A DNA stretch of 60,606 nt from Gottfriedia luciferensis (GTDB lineage: Bacteria > Bacillota > Bacilli > Bacillales > Bacillaceae_G): positions 1-60,606 of the forward strand of contig NZ_MDKC01000015.1 of NCBI RefSeq assembly GCF_001712755.1. The letters are read 5' to 3'. The notes below the pieces were generated by a model. That model saw nothing but the letters and a program-made list of their open reading frames with translations, did no database searches and was not told where the DNA came from. Position numbers and translations under genes: made by a program. Below, one piece after another: positions 36,781-45,675 of the stretch. How positions within the stretch are numbered: the first letter of the stretch is position 1; each line of letters begins with the position of its first letter.

Positions 36781-37983
36781 TTACTTTTTCTTTTCTAAAG
36801 AAGCGCTCCATATACTTAGCAGAACTGCTCCTAATACCATGATTCCACCTATCCACGGTGTATGAATCAAGCCAATTGTATCAACGACTAAACCACCAAT
36901 AAATGCTCCAATTGCAATACCTACGTTGAATGCTGCTATATTTAACGCTGATGCAATATCTACTGCAGATGGGACATACTTCTCAGCTAATTTCACAACA
37001 TAAATTTGTAGACCAGGTACATTCATAAAAGCAAGCAAGCCTAAAAAGAAAATCGTTACAATTCCTACTAGTTTAAATGGAGCCGTAAACGATAGAATGA
37101 TGAGAACAATCGCTTGAACGGCAAACATCCACGTTAATGCTTTTAAAGGATTTTTATTAGCCGCTTTTCCACCGATCGTGTTACCAAGTGCTACTGCAAT
37201 TCCATAAACAAGTAAGATAATACTTACAGAGTTTGGAGCAAAGCCGGTAATATTTTCAAGGATTGGTGACAAGTATGTGAATGCTACAAAAGTACCTCCA
37301 TATCCTAATGCTGTAATAGCAAAAGCTAAAAGTAATGGTCCATTTTTTAAAACTTTCAGGTTATCACTAAATTTTGATGCCGGTGGCTGTTTAATTGTTT
37401 TTGGAACTAGTATTGCAATTGCAATGATTGCTATAACACCTAGTAATGCTACAGCTCCAAAAGTTGATCTCCATCCAAAATGTTGACCAATAAACGTGCC
37501 TAATGGAACACCTGTTACAGTCGCAACAGTCAAACCTGTAAACATAAATGCAATCGCACTTGCACGTTTGTTTTCAGGCACTACATCGGCGGCAATTGTT
37601 GAACCGATTGAGAAGAATACACCATGTGAAAATGAAGTAATGATTCGAGCAACTAACAATAAACCAAAACTAGTTGAAAAAGCAGCAACACTATTTCCTA
37701 TGATAAAAATAACCATTAATAGCATTAGTAACGATTTTCGACCAATTTTGTTTGTTAATGCGGTTAAAATTGGTGCTCCAAATGCAACACCCATCGCATA
37801 TACAGAAATTAATAATCCCGCTAAAGTGATTGAAATGTTCAAATCACCAGCAAGAGTTGATAATAAACCAACGGGAACAAATTCGGTTGTTCCGATACCA
37901 AATGCACTAATGGCAAGAGCCATTAACGCAGGAGTGCCACTTTTTTTCTCTTGCATCTCAATTGAAGCAGCGGTTGAACTCAT
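36781..37983 (-). CDS. ytbD: MFS transporter YtbD-like
   Basis: 400 aa, 12 membrane segments, DHA1-type exporter. Motif A appears as LTNKIGRKSLLML. First gene of the ytbD-ytbE transcript with a strong AAGGAGG ribosome binding site. Divergent from an HxlR regulator, with two matching palindromes between them. Substrate unknown; possibly a reactive or aromatic compound. Confidence 0.85.
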   Translation of the reverse strand: MSSTAASIEMQEKKSGTPALMALAISAFGIGTTEFVPVGLLSTLAGDLNISITLAGLLISVYAMGVAFGAPILTALTNKIGRKSLLMLLMVIFIIGNSVAAFSTSFGLLLVARIITSFSHGVFFSIGSTIAADVVPENKRASAIAFMFTGLTVATVTGVPLGTFIGQHFGWRSTFGAVALLGVIAIIAIAILVPKTIKQPPASKFSDNLKVLKNGPLLLAFAITALGYGGTFVAFTYLSPILENITGFAPNSVSIILLVYGIAVALGNTIGGKAANKNPLKALTWMFAVQAIVLIILSFTAPFKLVGIVTIFFLGLLAFMNVPGLQIYVVKLAEKYVPSAVDIASALNIAAFNVGIAIGAFIGGLVVDTIGLIHTPWIGGIMVLGAVLLSIWSASLEKKK

Positions 37984-38119
37984 AGAGAATCCTCCTTGTT
38001 ATTGTTATTTTTTATGATTAGTTTGAATACAAGAGACGTGGCGCCTGAATAAAGTCTCATTGTCATTCAAAACATAAATGAAATGGAATAGTAAAATGAT
38101 CAACGTTTCTTTATAAAAA

Positions 38120-38131
38120 TACTTTTTAGTA
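38120..38131. promoter_or_regulatory. Candidate HxlR-family operator 1
   Basis: TACTTTTTAGTA palindrome in the ytbD-ytcD divergent region. The same 12 bases recur at 38214-38225, exactly 94 bases away. HxlR-family regulators such as YodB bind TACT-AGTA-type palindromes. Confidence 0.6.
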
Positions 38132-38211
38132 AATGTTTGTTAATCAATTAACTATTTGTCATTATGAGCGATAGGAATAAGTTAGAGAAGTATGTACTTT
38201 GAAGTGATATA

Positions 38212-38227
38212 GTTACTTTTTAGTAAC
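38212..38227. promoter_or_regulatory. Candidate HxlR-family operator 2
   Basis: Perfect palindrome GTTACTTTTTAGTAAC containing the same 12-base core as site 1. About 160 bases before ytcD. Confidence 0.65.
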
Positions 38228-38387
38228 ATTTAAGAGAATAAAGGCTTAAAACAGAGAAAAAATTACAAAAAGTTTTTTAACAGACTTGAAACTACACAGT
38301 TTGCGAAGAGAATGTTATGATATTTTAATCATTAAAAATATGTTGCATAGGTCGTTTTGTTTAAATATGAATGAGGGAGAGGAGAAA

Positions 38388-38753
38388 ATGAAAAAATACA
38401 ATATTCCGGTTGAAGCTTCATTAGATGTAATTGGTGGTAAATGGAAGGTAGTAATTCTTTGTCATTTGACAAAAGGGACGAAAAGAACTTCTCAGTTAAA
38501 AAAGTTAATGCCGAACATTACCCAAAAAATGTTAACTCAACAACTGAAAGAATTACAAGAAGACAATATCGTTCATCGAAAAGTATTTAATCAGGTTCCT
38601 CCAAAAGTGGAATATTCCTTAACGGATTACGGATGGTCTTTAAAAGAAGTATTAGATCTACTGTGCACTTGGGGAGAAAACCATATTGAAACAATGTATC
38701 CTAATAAAAATGACGTACTTCTTCCACCAGTTGAGGATGAAGTAACTCTATAA
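38388..38753 (+). CDS. ytcD: HxlR-family transcriptional regulator
   Basis: 121 aa winged helix. VEASLDVIGGKWKVVILCHL with ITQKMLTQQLKELQEDNIVHR is the HxlR signature. No conserved Cys near residue 6 as in the quinone sensors YodB and CatR, so another signal is likely. ATG 38388 is chosen, with GAGAGGAG before it; the frame continues 34 codons upstream without support. Divergent from ytbD-ytbE, its probable targets. Confidence 0.88.
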   Translation: MKKYNIPVEASLDVIGGKWKVVILCHLTKGTKRTSQLKKLMPNITQKMLTQQLKELQEDNIVHRKVFNQVPPKVEYSLTDYGWSLKEVLDLLCTWGENHIETMYPNKNDVLLPPVEDEVTL

Positions 38754-38756
38754 AAT

Positions 38757-38788
38757 AAAAACTCCTTCTATTGAAAGGAGTTTTTTTA
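38757..38788 (+). terminator. ytcD terminator, left flank of element copy B
   Basis: AAAAACTCCTT / AAGGAGTTTTT (arms 38757-38767 and 38775-38785). A near-identical hairpin lies on the other side of element B at 39302-39331. Confidence 0.88.
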
Positions 38789-39300
38789 AGAGTGTTGAAA
38801 TATAAAATGGTTAATAGGGGAAACAGACATTAAATGAACATTATTTAATGATGAAATTATCATTTTTAATGGTTTTAAATGTTAATATGTTTGAGCAATT
38901 TCATGATTCTAATAACACAAGTAATGATTTTTTTCAGAAGTTAAAAAATTATGAGCTAATTTTTAGAAAAACAAATTCAATTGATTAGTTTAGTTTAAAT
39001 AATGTTCGATATTAATTGACCTACAAACTGATTAATAAACAACTGTTAGGTTACTTTAGTAAAGGCTATTTGATTAGTATTTATTGCAGAGACTTTTTTT
39101 GATGAATAAGTTGATTGGAACGGAGGGGTGCTCGACTCCTATGGGATAAGCGGGAAGGCTGAGACCCCGCAGGCTTGCCGAGGAGGCTAAAGAATCTCGC
39201 CCCATGGAAAGCGAGCATCCAGTAGTGGAAATCAACATCACTCTACTCCTTTTACGAAAATTTGGTAATTTAATTGACAAAATTGTTTTTCAATAGCGTG
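38789..39300 (-). mobile_element. Terminator-associated non-coding element, copy B
   Basis: 512 bp, inverted relative to copies A and C. Ends AGAGTGTTGAAAT and (minus strand) CACGCTATTGAAAAAC match the ends of copy A. The palindromic core lies at about 39105-39240. A near-identical terminator hairpin flanks each end. The 68-aa frame at 39074-39280 is a by-product of the core. Confidence 0.8.
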
Positions 39301-39333
39301 AAAAAACTCCTTCTAAATGAAAGGAGTTTTTAT
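39301..39333. terminator. Terminator of the lipoprotein gene, right flank of element copy B
   Basis: AAAAACTCCTT (39302-39312) / AAGGAGTTTTT (39321-39331). It terminates the minus-strand lipoprotein gene ending at 39341. Confidence 0.87.
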
Positions 39334-39340
39334 CTGCAAT

Positions 39341-40012
39341 CTAATTAAAATTAACTTTTATTTTTTGTGCTTTCGCAATTACTTTATGCTGATTATCCAA
39401 TACATCGCTAGTTGTTAGCTCAATCCATTTCAAGCTAGGATCCGTATGATCAACTATAAATCCCATTGCTCCTTGCTTTGAACTATTAGGACTCATTTCC
39501 CCACCTAAATATTCAATATAGAAGTCATCTTTAAATTCCTTTACTTCATTATTACTCGTCATCAAATGGGCAACTGGACCAAAGTGTAATTGTTTATTCG
39601 AGTGATTAATGATTTCTACCTCTACCTTAATGAATCGAAAACTTTCATAGCTTTCTGTATAATAATGAAAATAATCCATTAAAGAATAGGTCGGTAAGTT
39701 TTTAATCAGCTTAATCTGTTTAAGTTTCATTTCAATTGGACCAATTGAATAGGACTCATTTAATGAAGCAATGCCCTCTAAAGTAACTTCTCCTTTATCA
39801 TCTTTAAGTGTTTGACCTTTAAGGAGTAAACCCGTATCATCTGAAACCTGTGGATTAGGAACATATACATCGTTTAAAGACTTTGCTCGGCTTTTAGAGA
39901 TTGTAGAGACCTTTTTTATATTCTCTGCTGAAGCAGTTGTTTTCTCTTTCTGAACTAAGCTACATCCTGAAAGCATTAAAGAAAGTAAAATAAATGGAAT
40001 CAATTTTTTCAT
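39341..40012 (-). CDS. Putative lipoprotein of unknown function
   Basis: 223 aa. Signal peptide with lipobox LSGC at residues 14-17. The mature part shows an all-beta pattern (GPIEMKLKQIKLI, FRFIKVEVEIINHSNKQLHFGP) like extracellular immunoglobulin-type lipoprotein domains (DUF4352-like, not certain). GGGG before the ATG. It follows the alkaline phosphatase gene by about 65 bases, separated by a hairpin. Confidence 0.75.
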   Translation of the reverse strand: MKKLIPFILLSLMLSGCSLVQKEKTTASAENIKKVSTISKSRAKSLNDVYVPNPQVSDDTGLLLKGQTLKDDKGEVTLEGIASLNESYSIGPIEMKLKQIKLIKNLPTYSLMDYFHYYTESYESFRFIKVEVEIINHSNKQLHFGPVAHLMTSNNEVKEFKDDFYIEYLGGEMSPNSSKQGAMGFIVDHTDPSLKWIELTTSDVLDNQHKVIAKAQKIKVNFN

Positions 40013-40032
40013 CTAAATCCCCTTTCATCCTT

Positions 40033-40066
40033 AAATCCCGTTAAATAAGTTCATTTAACGGGATCT
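40033..40066 (-). terminator. Hairpin after the alkaline phosphatase gene
   Basis: Perfect 12-bp stem ATCCCGTTAAAT / ATTTAACGGGAT (40035-40046, 40053-40064). No strong T-run follows, so it may be partial. Confidence 0.7.
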
Positions 40067-40076
40067 GATTTATTAC

Positions 40077-41441
40077 TTATTTACCATTCTTTAATATTCT
40101 AAAGATGTTTTTTGCTTGGTCAGTATTATCAATTTTCCCTGCAAATAATTGGCTGCCAGGTCCATATGCATAAACATTTACGTCTTCACCTGTATGACCA
40201 CCAGTAGTCCAACCAGTTACTGAACGGTTATCAAAAATTGCTTCGATTGCATTATCAATCTCTACCATATTTTTTGACTCTGCTGCTTTTTTAACAGATT
40301 GAATTTCTTCAGGCTTCAATTCTAAGTTAATATTCGATTTTAATGTTTTTTCTACTTCTGCACCTTTACTAATTTGTTCAGCCATGAAATCTGGCGTACG
40401 TTTAGCTGCAGCAATCGGTGCACCGTACCAATTGTAATCACCTTTTGCACCGATAGAATAGCCACCTGTTGAGTGGTCAGCTGTTGCAACGACTAATGTA
40501 TGCTTGTCCTTTTTAGCAAATGCGATTGCAGCTTTAAATGCTTTTTCAAAATCTTCCATTTCACTCATAGCTGCTACAATATCATTGTCATGTCCAGCCC
40601 AATCAATTTGACTACCTTCTACCATTAAAAAGAAGCCATCTTTATCTCTACTTAATTTATTAATAGCTGTATTTGTCATATCGTTTAATGATGGCATTGA
40701 ATCATCACGATCGATCATTTTCGGCATTCCACCTGGTGCGAATAAGCCTAACATTTTATTATTTTTATCATTTAACATTTGATTTTTATTCGTTACATAA
40801 GAGTAGCCATCTTTTTTAAATTGCTTTGTTAAATCACGGTCTTCTCGTACAAAATTACTTAATCCGCCACCAAGCATGACATCTATTTTATGTCCACCTT
40901 TAATTAGTTCATCATAATAATCATCTGCAATTGCATTCATATTTTTACGACTTACATCGTGAGCTCCATAAGACGCCGGTGTAGCATGTGTAATTTCTGA
41001 AGTAGCTACAAGCCCTGTTGCTTTTCCTTTTTCCTTTGCAGCCTCTAGTACTGTTTTTACACTTGAGCCATCATTATCTACGCCTATTGCAGCATTATAT
41101 GTTTTAACTCCCGCTGACATAGCTGTTGCCGCTGCTGCAGAGTCAGTAATATTTTGCTTTGGATCCTCAGGATATGTCATTTGTTGCCCTACTAAGTAAT
41201 GATCGAATTCTGTTTGTTCTACTACATTTGTTTTTGGATTATCTTTTAAATAACGATAGGCAGTCGTGTATGATACACCCATTCCATCTCCAATTAAAAA
41301 GATTACATTTCTGATTTCATTCTTGTTTGTTTCCTTAGCTTGTACTTTATGATTTGCAAATGAGCCAATAAACGAACCAAATGCCATTGTTGAAAGCACC
41401 GCCACTGGAATTAACTTTTTCTTAAGTTTGTTTCTGAACAT
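40077..41441 (-). CDS. phoA: Secreted alkaline phosphatase
   Basis: 454 aa with a signal peptide (1-35, cut after VQA). Metal site IGDGMG near the start, nucleophile Ser in ITDSAAAATAMSAG, then GSQIDWAGHDND, ATADHSTGG and the final HTGEDV. Very like B. subtilis PhoA/PhoB. Releases phosphate from organic esters outside the cell. A 13-bp inverted repeat lies in its leader. I see no convincing PhoP box array. Confidence 0.93.
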   Translation of the reverse strand: MFRNKLKKKLIPVAVLSTMAFGSFIGSFANHKVQAKETNKNEIRNVIFLIGDGMGVSYTTAYRYLKDNPKTNVVEQTEFDHYLVGQQMTYPEDPKQNITDSAAAATAMSAGVKTYNAAIGVDNDGSSVKTVLEAAKEKGKATGLVATSEITHATPASYGAHDVSRKNMNAIADDYYDELIKGGHKIDVMLGGGLSNFVREDRDLTKQFKKDGYSYVTNKNQMLNDKNNKMLGLFAPGGMPKMIDRDDSMPSLNDMTNTAINKLSRDKDGFFLMVEGSQIDWAGHDNDIVAAMSEMEDFEKAFKAAIAFAKKDKHTLVVATADHSTGGYSIGAKGDYNWYGAPIAAAKRTPDFMAEQISKGAEVEKTLKSNINLELKPEEIQSVKKAAESKNMVEIDNAIEAIFDNRSVTGWTTGGHTGEDVNVYAYGPGSQLFAGKIDNTDQAKNIFRILKNGK

Positions 41442-41460
41442 AAAAAAACCCCCTAAAAAT

Positions 41461-41504
41461 TAAAATTTCATTAGATTTCACCTCTTAATTTTAATGAAAT
41501 TTTA
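41461..41504. promoter_or_regulatory. 13-bp inverted repeat in the phosphatase leader
   Basis: TAAAATTTCATTA (41461-41473) and TAATGAAATTTTA (41492-41504) are perfect inverted copies separated by 18 bases. On the mRNA they would form a hairpin about a dozen bases before the AGGGGG ribosome binding site. Confidence 0.7.
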
Positions 41505-41771
41505 TTAATTTACTTTGGAGGTTCTGTAAATAGAGTATTAAGAATTGTTTTTACTATATTAATTTTCTTAATTAAAACCAACCACAACTTTTCTTAGCAT
41601 TCAAATATAAACTGACTAGTTCCGTCTTCTTCACAAATACATCACATTTTTGAACTAAACTATCTAATTGAATAGAGTGGTTAATTTAACTAAAACAATA
41701 ATATTTCATAATCACAAGGTTTTACATTATATTAAATTAAGCACGAATTTTACACAAAGAAGGAGATTTAT
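41505..41771. other. Divergent promoter region between the phosphatase gene and copC
   Basis: AT-rich gap with the leaders of both divergent genes. AGGAG before 41772 is the copC ribosome binding site. TTTTACATTATATTAAATT near 41720-41740 could hold the copC promoter. No defined operator found. Confidence 0.4.
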
Positions 41772-42314
41772 ATGAAAAAAGGTTTATCAATTATTATTTT
41801 ACTGCTATTTTTATTCCCATCTATGGCGAGTGCCCATACCAAGCTTGTTTCTTCTTATCCATCAAATGGGCAAATAATCACTGAACCAATTAAACAAATT
41901 ACGCTTGAATTTGAAGAAGCACTTGAGCAATTAGGTACGATCAAATTGTATAAAGCTGGAACTGCTACAGCTGTTACAAATGTGCAAGTTAAAGAGAATA
42001 AATTAATTGCTGATTTACCAAACGATCTAGAAAATGGTGATTATAAGATTGAGTGGAAAGTTGTAAGTGAAGATGGTCATCCAGTAACAGGTCAAATTCC
42101 ATTCAAAGTGCAATTGAAGCAAGTTGAAACTAAAACGACAACTGAAAGTAAAACAACTGACAAAGCAGTTAAGGATCAAACGCCAGCTAAAGAAAAACAA
42201 AAAGAGGCTACTCCTAAAAAAGAAAGATCTAAATATCTTATTCCATTAATCGCAATTGGGCTTTTTGGAATCGCGTTAATGGTTGGTGGAGTTGTTCTTT
42301 GGAATAGAAAATGA
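41772..42314 (+). CDS. copC: CopC-domain copper resistance protein
   Basis: 180 aa: signal peptide (1-21), mature N-terminal His (AHTKLVSSYPSNG), CopC beta-sandwich (22-118, ending EDGHPVTGQIPFKV), Lys/Glu/Thr-rich linker (about 120-155), and a C-terminal membrane helix. The His1 and the DGH segment are the usual copper-binding places. Probably holds copper at the outer face for CopD. AGGAG precedes the ATG. It overlaps copD by four bases. Confidence 0.9.
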   Translation: MKKGLSIIILLLFLFPSMASAHTKLVSSYPSNGQIITEPIKQITLEFEEALEQLGTIKLYKAGTATAVTNVQVKENKLIADLPNDLENGDYKIEWKVVSEDGHPVTGQIPFKVQLKQVETKTTTESKTTDKAVKDQTPAKEKQKEATPKKERSKYLIPLIAIGLFGIALMVGGVVLWNRK

Positions 42315-43393
42315 GTTATATTGTTCCAATCACGGAGTTCATAACATATATCCTTTATTCGATATTAGCAGGAAAGTTTGTTTTAGATTTTGTACCGTCA
42401 GATAAAAAACCAACAATCAGAATTTCGAAAGGTGCTGTTTATTTAGTTATTGTCGGCATATTATTCTTTTCACTATTTCCTGCTCTACGAATTATTACTT
42501 TTTTCTTAGATGATGTTCATCTTAAAACAGCCCTTTATTCTGTTTTCATAAAAACAGCTGTTGGTAATGCATGGATTTACTCGAGTATGTTTGCCATTAT
42601 GCTTGTCATTAATATTTATAGCGATGGTAAAAAGTTTTTTAATTTCTTTTGGCTATTTATGATGATTTTAAGTATCGGTTATGCTGGTCATATAACCTCT
42701 ATGAATTTTTGGACGGGTTTTATCTTTCAAAGTAGTCATTTTCTAATGGTTTCTATTTGGAGTGGAATTCTATTTAACGTCACTTGGCTAGCTAAGGACA
42801 CTAATAACTATGGTCGTTTCTTAAAATGGTTTACACCTTTAGCCATCATATGTGTTGTTATTATATTTATTAGTGGTGTAGTCTTAATGCTAGAAGTCGT
42901 TAAATTAAAAGACTATACAAATGCTTGGTTGCTTCCTTATGGACAGATGTTAGTCTTGAAGCACATCAGCATCATTCCAGTATTGTTTTTTGCTTTTTTC
43001 AATGGTGTACTAATGAGAAAGTCCGCTGAAGGCCCTTCGAGTAATATTCGTAGTTGGTTAAAAGCAGAGTATATTACCATCATAATTGTATTCTTTTTTA
43101 CAGCTATAATGGGTACTAAATCTCCACCGCATAATATTAATTTAACTTTGCAAAATGAGGGTCCATCTAAATGGATTGAATGGATTATGGGGATTGATAT
43201 TACTTTACCTATTAGAATAGCTTTTAGTTTTACGGTTGAAGGAACGATGTTAATGAGTATGTCGATCATCTTCCTAGTATTACTAGTCATCAGCTTTATG
43301 AAAAAGACAAAAATCATGTTACCAATTACATTTAGTCTTTGCTTTTTGTTTACAATGTATCTTGGACTAATGTATAGCGTATTTGTTCAGTAA
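42311..43393 (+). CDS. copD: CopD-family copper transport protein
   Basis: 360 aa with about eight to nine membrane segments. The CopD core is around 190-260 with HISIIPVLFFAFFNG and the closing GTKSPPHNINL. Works with CopC in copper uptake or resistance; in B. subtilis YcnJ both parts are fused, here they are separate and translationally coupled through ATGA. Confidence 0.88.
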   Translation: MSYIVPITEFITYILYSILAGKFVLDFVPSDKKPTIRISKGAVYLVIVGILFFSLFPALRIITFFLDDVHLKTALYSVFIKTAVGNAWIYSSMFAIMLVINIYSDGKKFFNFFWLFMMILSIGYAGHITSMNFWTGFIFQSSHFLMVSIWSGILFNVTWLAKDTNNYGRFLKWFTPLAIICVVIIFISGVVLMLEVVKLKDYTNAWLLPYGQMLVLKHISIIPVLFFAFFNGVLMRKSAEGPSSNIRSWLKAEYITIIIVFFFTAIMGTKSPPHNINLTLQNEGPSKWIEWIMGIDITLPIRIAFSFTVEGTMLMSMSIIFLVLLVISFMKKTKIMLPITFSLCFLFTMYLGLMYSVFVQ

Positions 43394-43425
43394 AAAAAGA
43401 TTGTACATAGTACAATCTTTTTTTA
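43392..43425 (+). terminator. copCD terminator
   Basis: Perfect 15-bp hairpin (43392-43406 / 43410-43424) with A7/T7, starting inside the copD stop; also usable from the minus side. Confidence 0.92.
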
Positions 43426-43438
43426 CTGAATTTCTATC

Positions 43439-43603
43439 TTAACTTCCATGTCTCCATTTAGTTGGTTTTCCTGATTTAGGGCAATTAGGGAACTTTTGTC
43501 CTGCTTCTAATTCAATATGCTCCCCGTCTGCGTCAGTATAGTAGCCCGAGATCATAACTGTTTCACCTGTATCATGTGTATGTCCAAATCCTTGATTATC
43601 CAT
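43439..43603 (-). CDS. YjzC-like small protein
   Basis: 54 aa: MDNQGFGHTHDTGE ... IELEAGQKFPNCPKSGKPTKW. The G-x-Y-D-x-G and LEAGxxFP pattern resembles YjzC-type Bacillus proteins of unknown role. GGAGG six bases before ATG 43603 excludes a 16-codon upstream extension. Confidence 0.7.
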   Translation of the reverse strand: MDNQGFGHTHDTGETVMISGYYTDADGEHIELEAGQKFPNCPKSGKPTKWRHGS

Positions 43604-43693
43604 GATAAACCTCCTTTTCAACTGAACTAGAATTACTATTTCCTTCATCAAAGTTAATTATTCGATTACTACATCTTTTTTAGGATTTTTTGC

Positions 43694-44110
43694 TTATCTT
43701 TCTCGAATTTGTTTATCATGTACGATGTTTCTCCACTTTAAGTCCCCTCGCTCTAAACCATGAATTAAAATTTCTGCTGTTCCCATGTTTGTTGCTAAAG
43801 GAATTGAGTAAACATCACATAAACGAATTAAAGCCAAAATATCCGGTTCATGTGGTTGCGCTGTGAGTGGATCGCGAAAGAAGATTACAATATCCATCAA
43901 ATTCTTAGCTATTAAGGCACCGATTTCTTGATCTCCCCCTAGTGGTCCAGAATTAAATCGGTGTATTTTTAAATTTGTATTTTCCATTATTTTTGTTCCA
44001 GTTGTTCCTGTTGAATATAATTCATGTTTTGATAAGATAGATTCATATGCCATTGCAAAATTTACTAAATCTTTTTTCTTTTGATCGTGTGCAATGAAAG
44101 CAATTTTCAA
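43694..44110 (-). CDS. mgsA: Methylglyoxal synthase
   Basis: Converts dihydroxyacetone phosphate to methylglyoxal and phosphate. 138 aa. GTTGTKI phosphate-binding loop, [12 protein letters not shown] with the catalytic Asp, and [18 protein letters not shown] 44110 (MKIAFIAHD) is chosen, matching the B. subtilis start and spaced from GAGAGG; the upstream ATG abuts the ribosome binding site. In B. subtilis mgsA follows dapB; here it stands alone next to a two-component system. Confidence 0.94.
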   Translation of the reverse strand: MKIAFIAHDQKKKDLVNFAMAYESILSKHELYSTGTTGTKIMENTNLKIHRFNSGPLGGDQEIGALIAKNLMDIVIFFRDPLTAQPHEPDILALIRLCDVYSIPLATNMGTAEILIHGLERGDLKWRNIVHDKQIRER

Positions 44111-44229
44111 CGTCAACATTCCTCTCTTTTAGGAAAAATGGATTTCCAATTTCGGCAATTGTTCTTTTTAAACATTGGGAAATACGCCATTCAAATTTAC
44201 CATTTATATTTTTTACTTCTTTGTATCGG

Positions 44230-45675
44230 TTATTCTACTCTTGTGGCATATGTCTTTTTACTACTCATATTAGAAGTTGGAATCCGAATAGTAAACGTAC
44301 TTCCTTTTCCAACTTCACTATTTACTTGAATAGTTCCATTATGAATTTCCACGATCCATTTTGCAATTGCCAAGCCTAAACCATGGCTACCAATTTGTCT
44401 AGATCTAGCTTTATCTGATCGATAAAAACGATCAAATATTCGGGCGTGGTCCTCCGGTTTAATCCCAATACCAGTATCTGTTACTTGAATACATAGTTCA
44501 TTTTCTTTATTCGAAAGAACTAACTGAACCTCTCCTCCAATTGGCGTATACTTAATCCCATTATCTATTAATATATATAAGAGCTGTGATAACTTTTCAG
44601 AGTCTCCCTCAGCGATTACATTCTCTGAAGCAGTTAAGTTTAAATTGATTTGTTTAGATGCAGCTAACGGTTGTAGAGATCCTATCGCCTTTTCTGCAAT
44701 GGAGCGAAACTCAAACTTTTCTAATTTAATTTCAACTTGATCTGAGTCTGAACGAGCTAAAGTTAATAATCCGCTGACTAAGTTTGTCATCCTTTTTACT
44801 TCGTCTTTCATATTAAATAAAAGCTTTCGAGAAAAATCATCTTTCTCTGTATCAATCGTCATTTCCATTGCATCTATCGACGATAACAAAACGCTTAATG
44901 GTGTTCTTAATTCATGAGAAGCATCTGCAACAAATTCGCGTTGTCGGTTAAATGATTTAAAGATAGGAATCATCGCTTTTTTTGACATAAAAAAACTGAT
45001 ATATAGTGCAACTCCAGAAAATACGATTGTTAAGCCAACCAATATGATGACAACAAATTTAAATAAATGGTAAACATCTGAAATATCTTTTCCAACATAG
45101 ATCGTACCGATGAAATCTCCCTTATAAAATAGTGGTTTACCTGATACCATCAAACTAATCTCTTTTCGATTTGAAGGAACATGTATTTCATGATCATGGA
45201 ATTTTCTCATGTCCTTTTCAAACTCTTCATGTTCTAATTTAATTTTTACCTTTCGTGTTTCATTTCCTTTAGGAATCCAATCTTTTATTTGCCCAAACAG
45301 CCTTGACCTTATTTGTGGGATATCCTCCTGTCCCATTATTAATTCACCATTTGGATTAACGACATAATAAAAAAATTGATCGACACCTGCTAAAACTACC
45401 TCTTTGTCATCATCCTGGAGGTTTCCTTGTTGATTTTGAATCATATAGTTTTCGATAATCTTTGCTTCTTGACTAGCCAATGATTCCACTGTACGTCTTT
45501 GATCATTCATTATGACTACATATAACGCTGCAAAGACGATGATGATGAATATAATTAGAAAAAGCATAACAAGTCCGCTATATAGTATCGTTAGGCGATT
45601 TTGCGTACGCTTAAAAACATCTCTACCTCCGCGATTTCGAAAATCACGTAAAGAAGAAATAAGATTAGTTATCAA
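44230..45675 (-). CDS. Sensor histidine kinase
   Basis: 481 aa. Membrane helix about 31-52, extracellular sensor (about 55-205), second helix (about 208-230), HisKA with FVADASHELRTPLSV, and HATPase_c (IDNGIKYTP, DTGIGI, GSHGLGLAIAKWIVE). No HAMP is obvious. The TTG start overlaps the regulator gene by 11 bases. Signal unknown; the neighbouring PspA genes suggest envelope stress. Confidence 0.88.
   Translation of the reverse strand: MITNLISSLRDFRNRGGRDVFKRTQNRLTILYSGLVMLFLIIFIIIVFAALYVVIMNDQRRTVESLASQEAKIIENYMIQNQQGNLQDDDKEVVLAGVDQFFYYVVNPNGELIMGQEDIPQIRSRLFGQIKDWIPKGNETRKVKIKLEHEEFEKDMRKFHDHEIHVPSNRKEISLMVSGKPLFYKGDFIGTIYVGKDISDVYHLFKFVVIILVGLTIVFSGVALYISFFMSKKAMIPIFKSFNRQREFVADASHELRTPLSVLLSSIDAMEMTIDTEKDDFSRKLLFNMKDEVKRMTNLVSGLLTLARSDSDQVEIKLEKFEFRSIAEKAIGSLQPLAASKQINLNLTASENVIAEGDSEKLSQLLYILIDNGIKYTPIGGEVQLVLSNKENELCIQVTDTGIGIKPEDHARIFDRFYRSDKARSRQIGSHGLGLAIAKWIVEIHNGTIQVNSEVGKGSTFTIRIPTSNMSSKKTYATRVE

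Noticed and set aside
39074-39280. 68-codon minus-strand frame in element copy B
   Set aside because: The frame is not kept in copies A and C; the core is conserved as DNA or RNA.
41505-41771. PhoP box array before the alkaline phosphatase gene
   Set aside because: No set of TTAACA-like hexamers with regular 11-base spacing could be found by eye.
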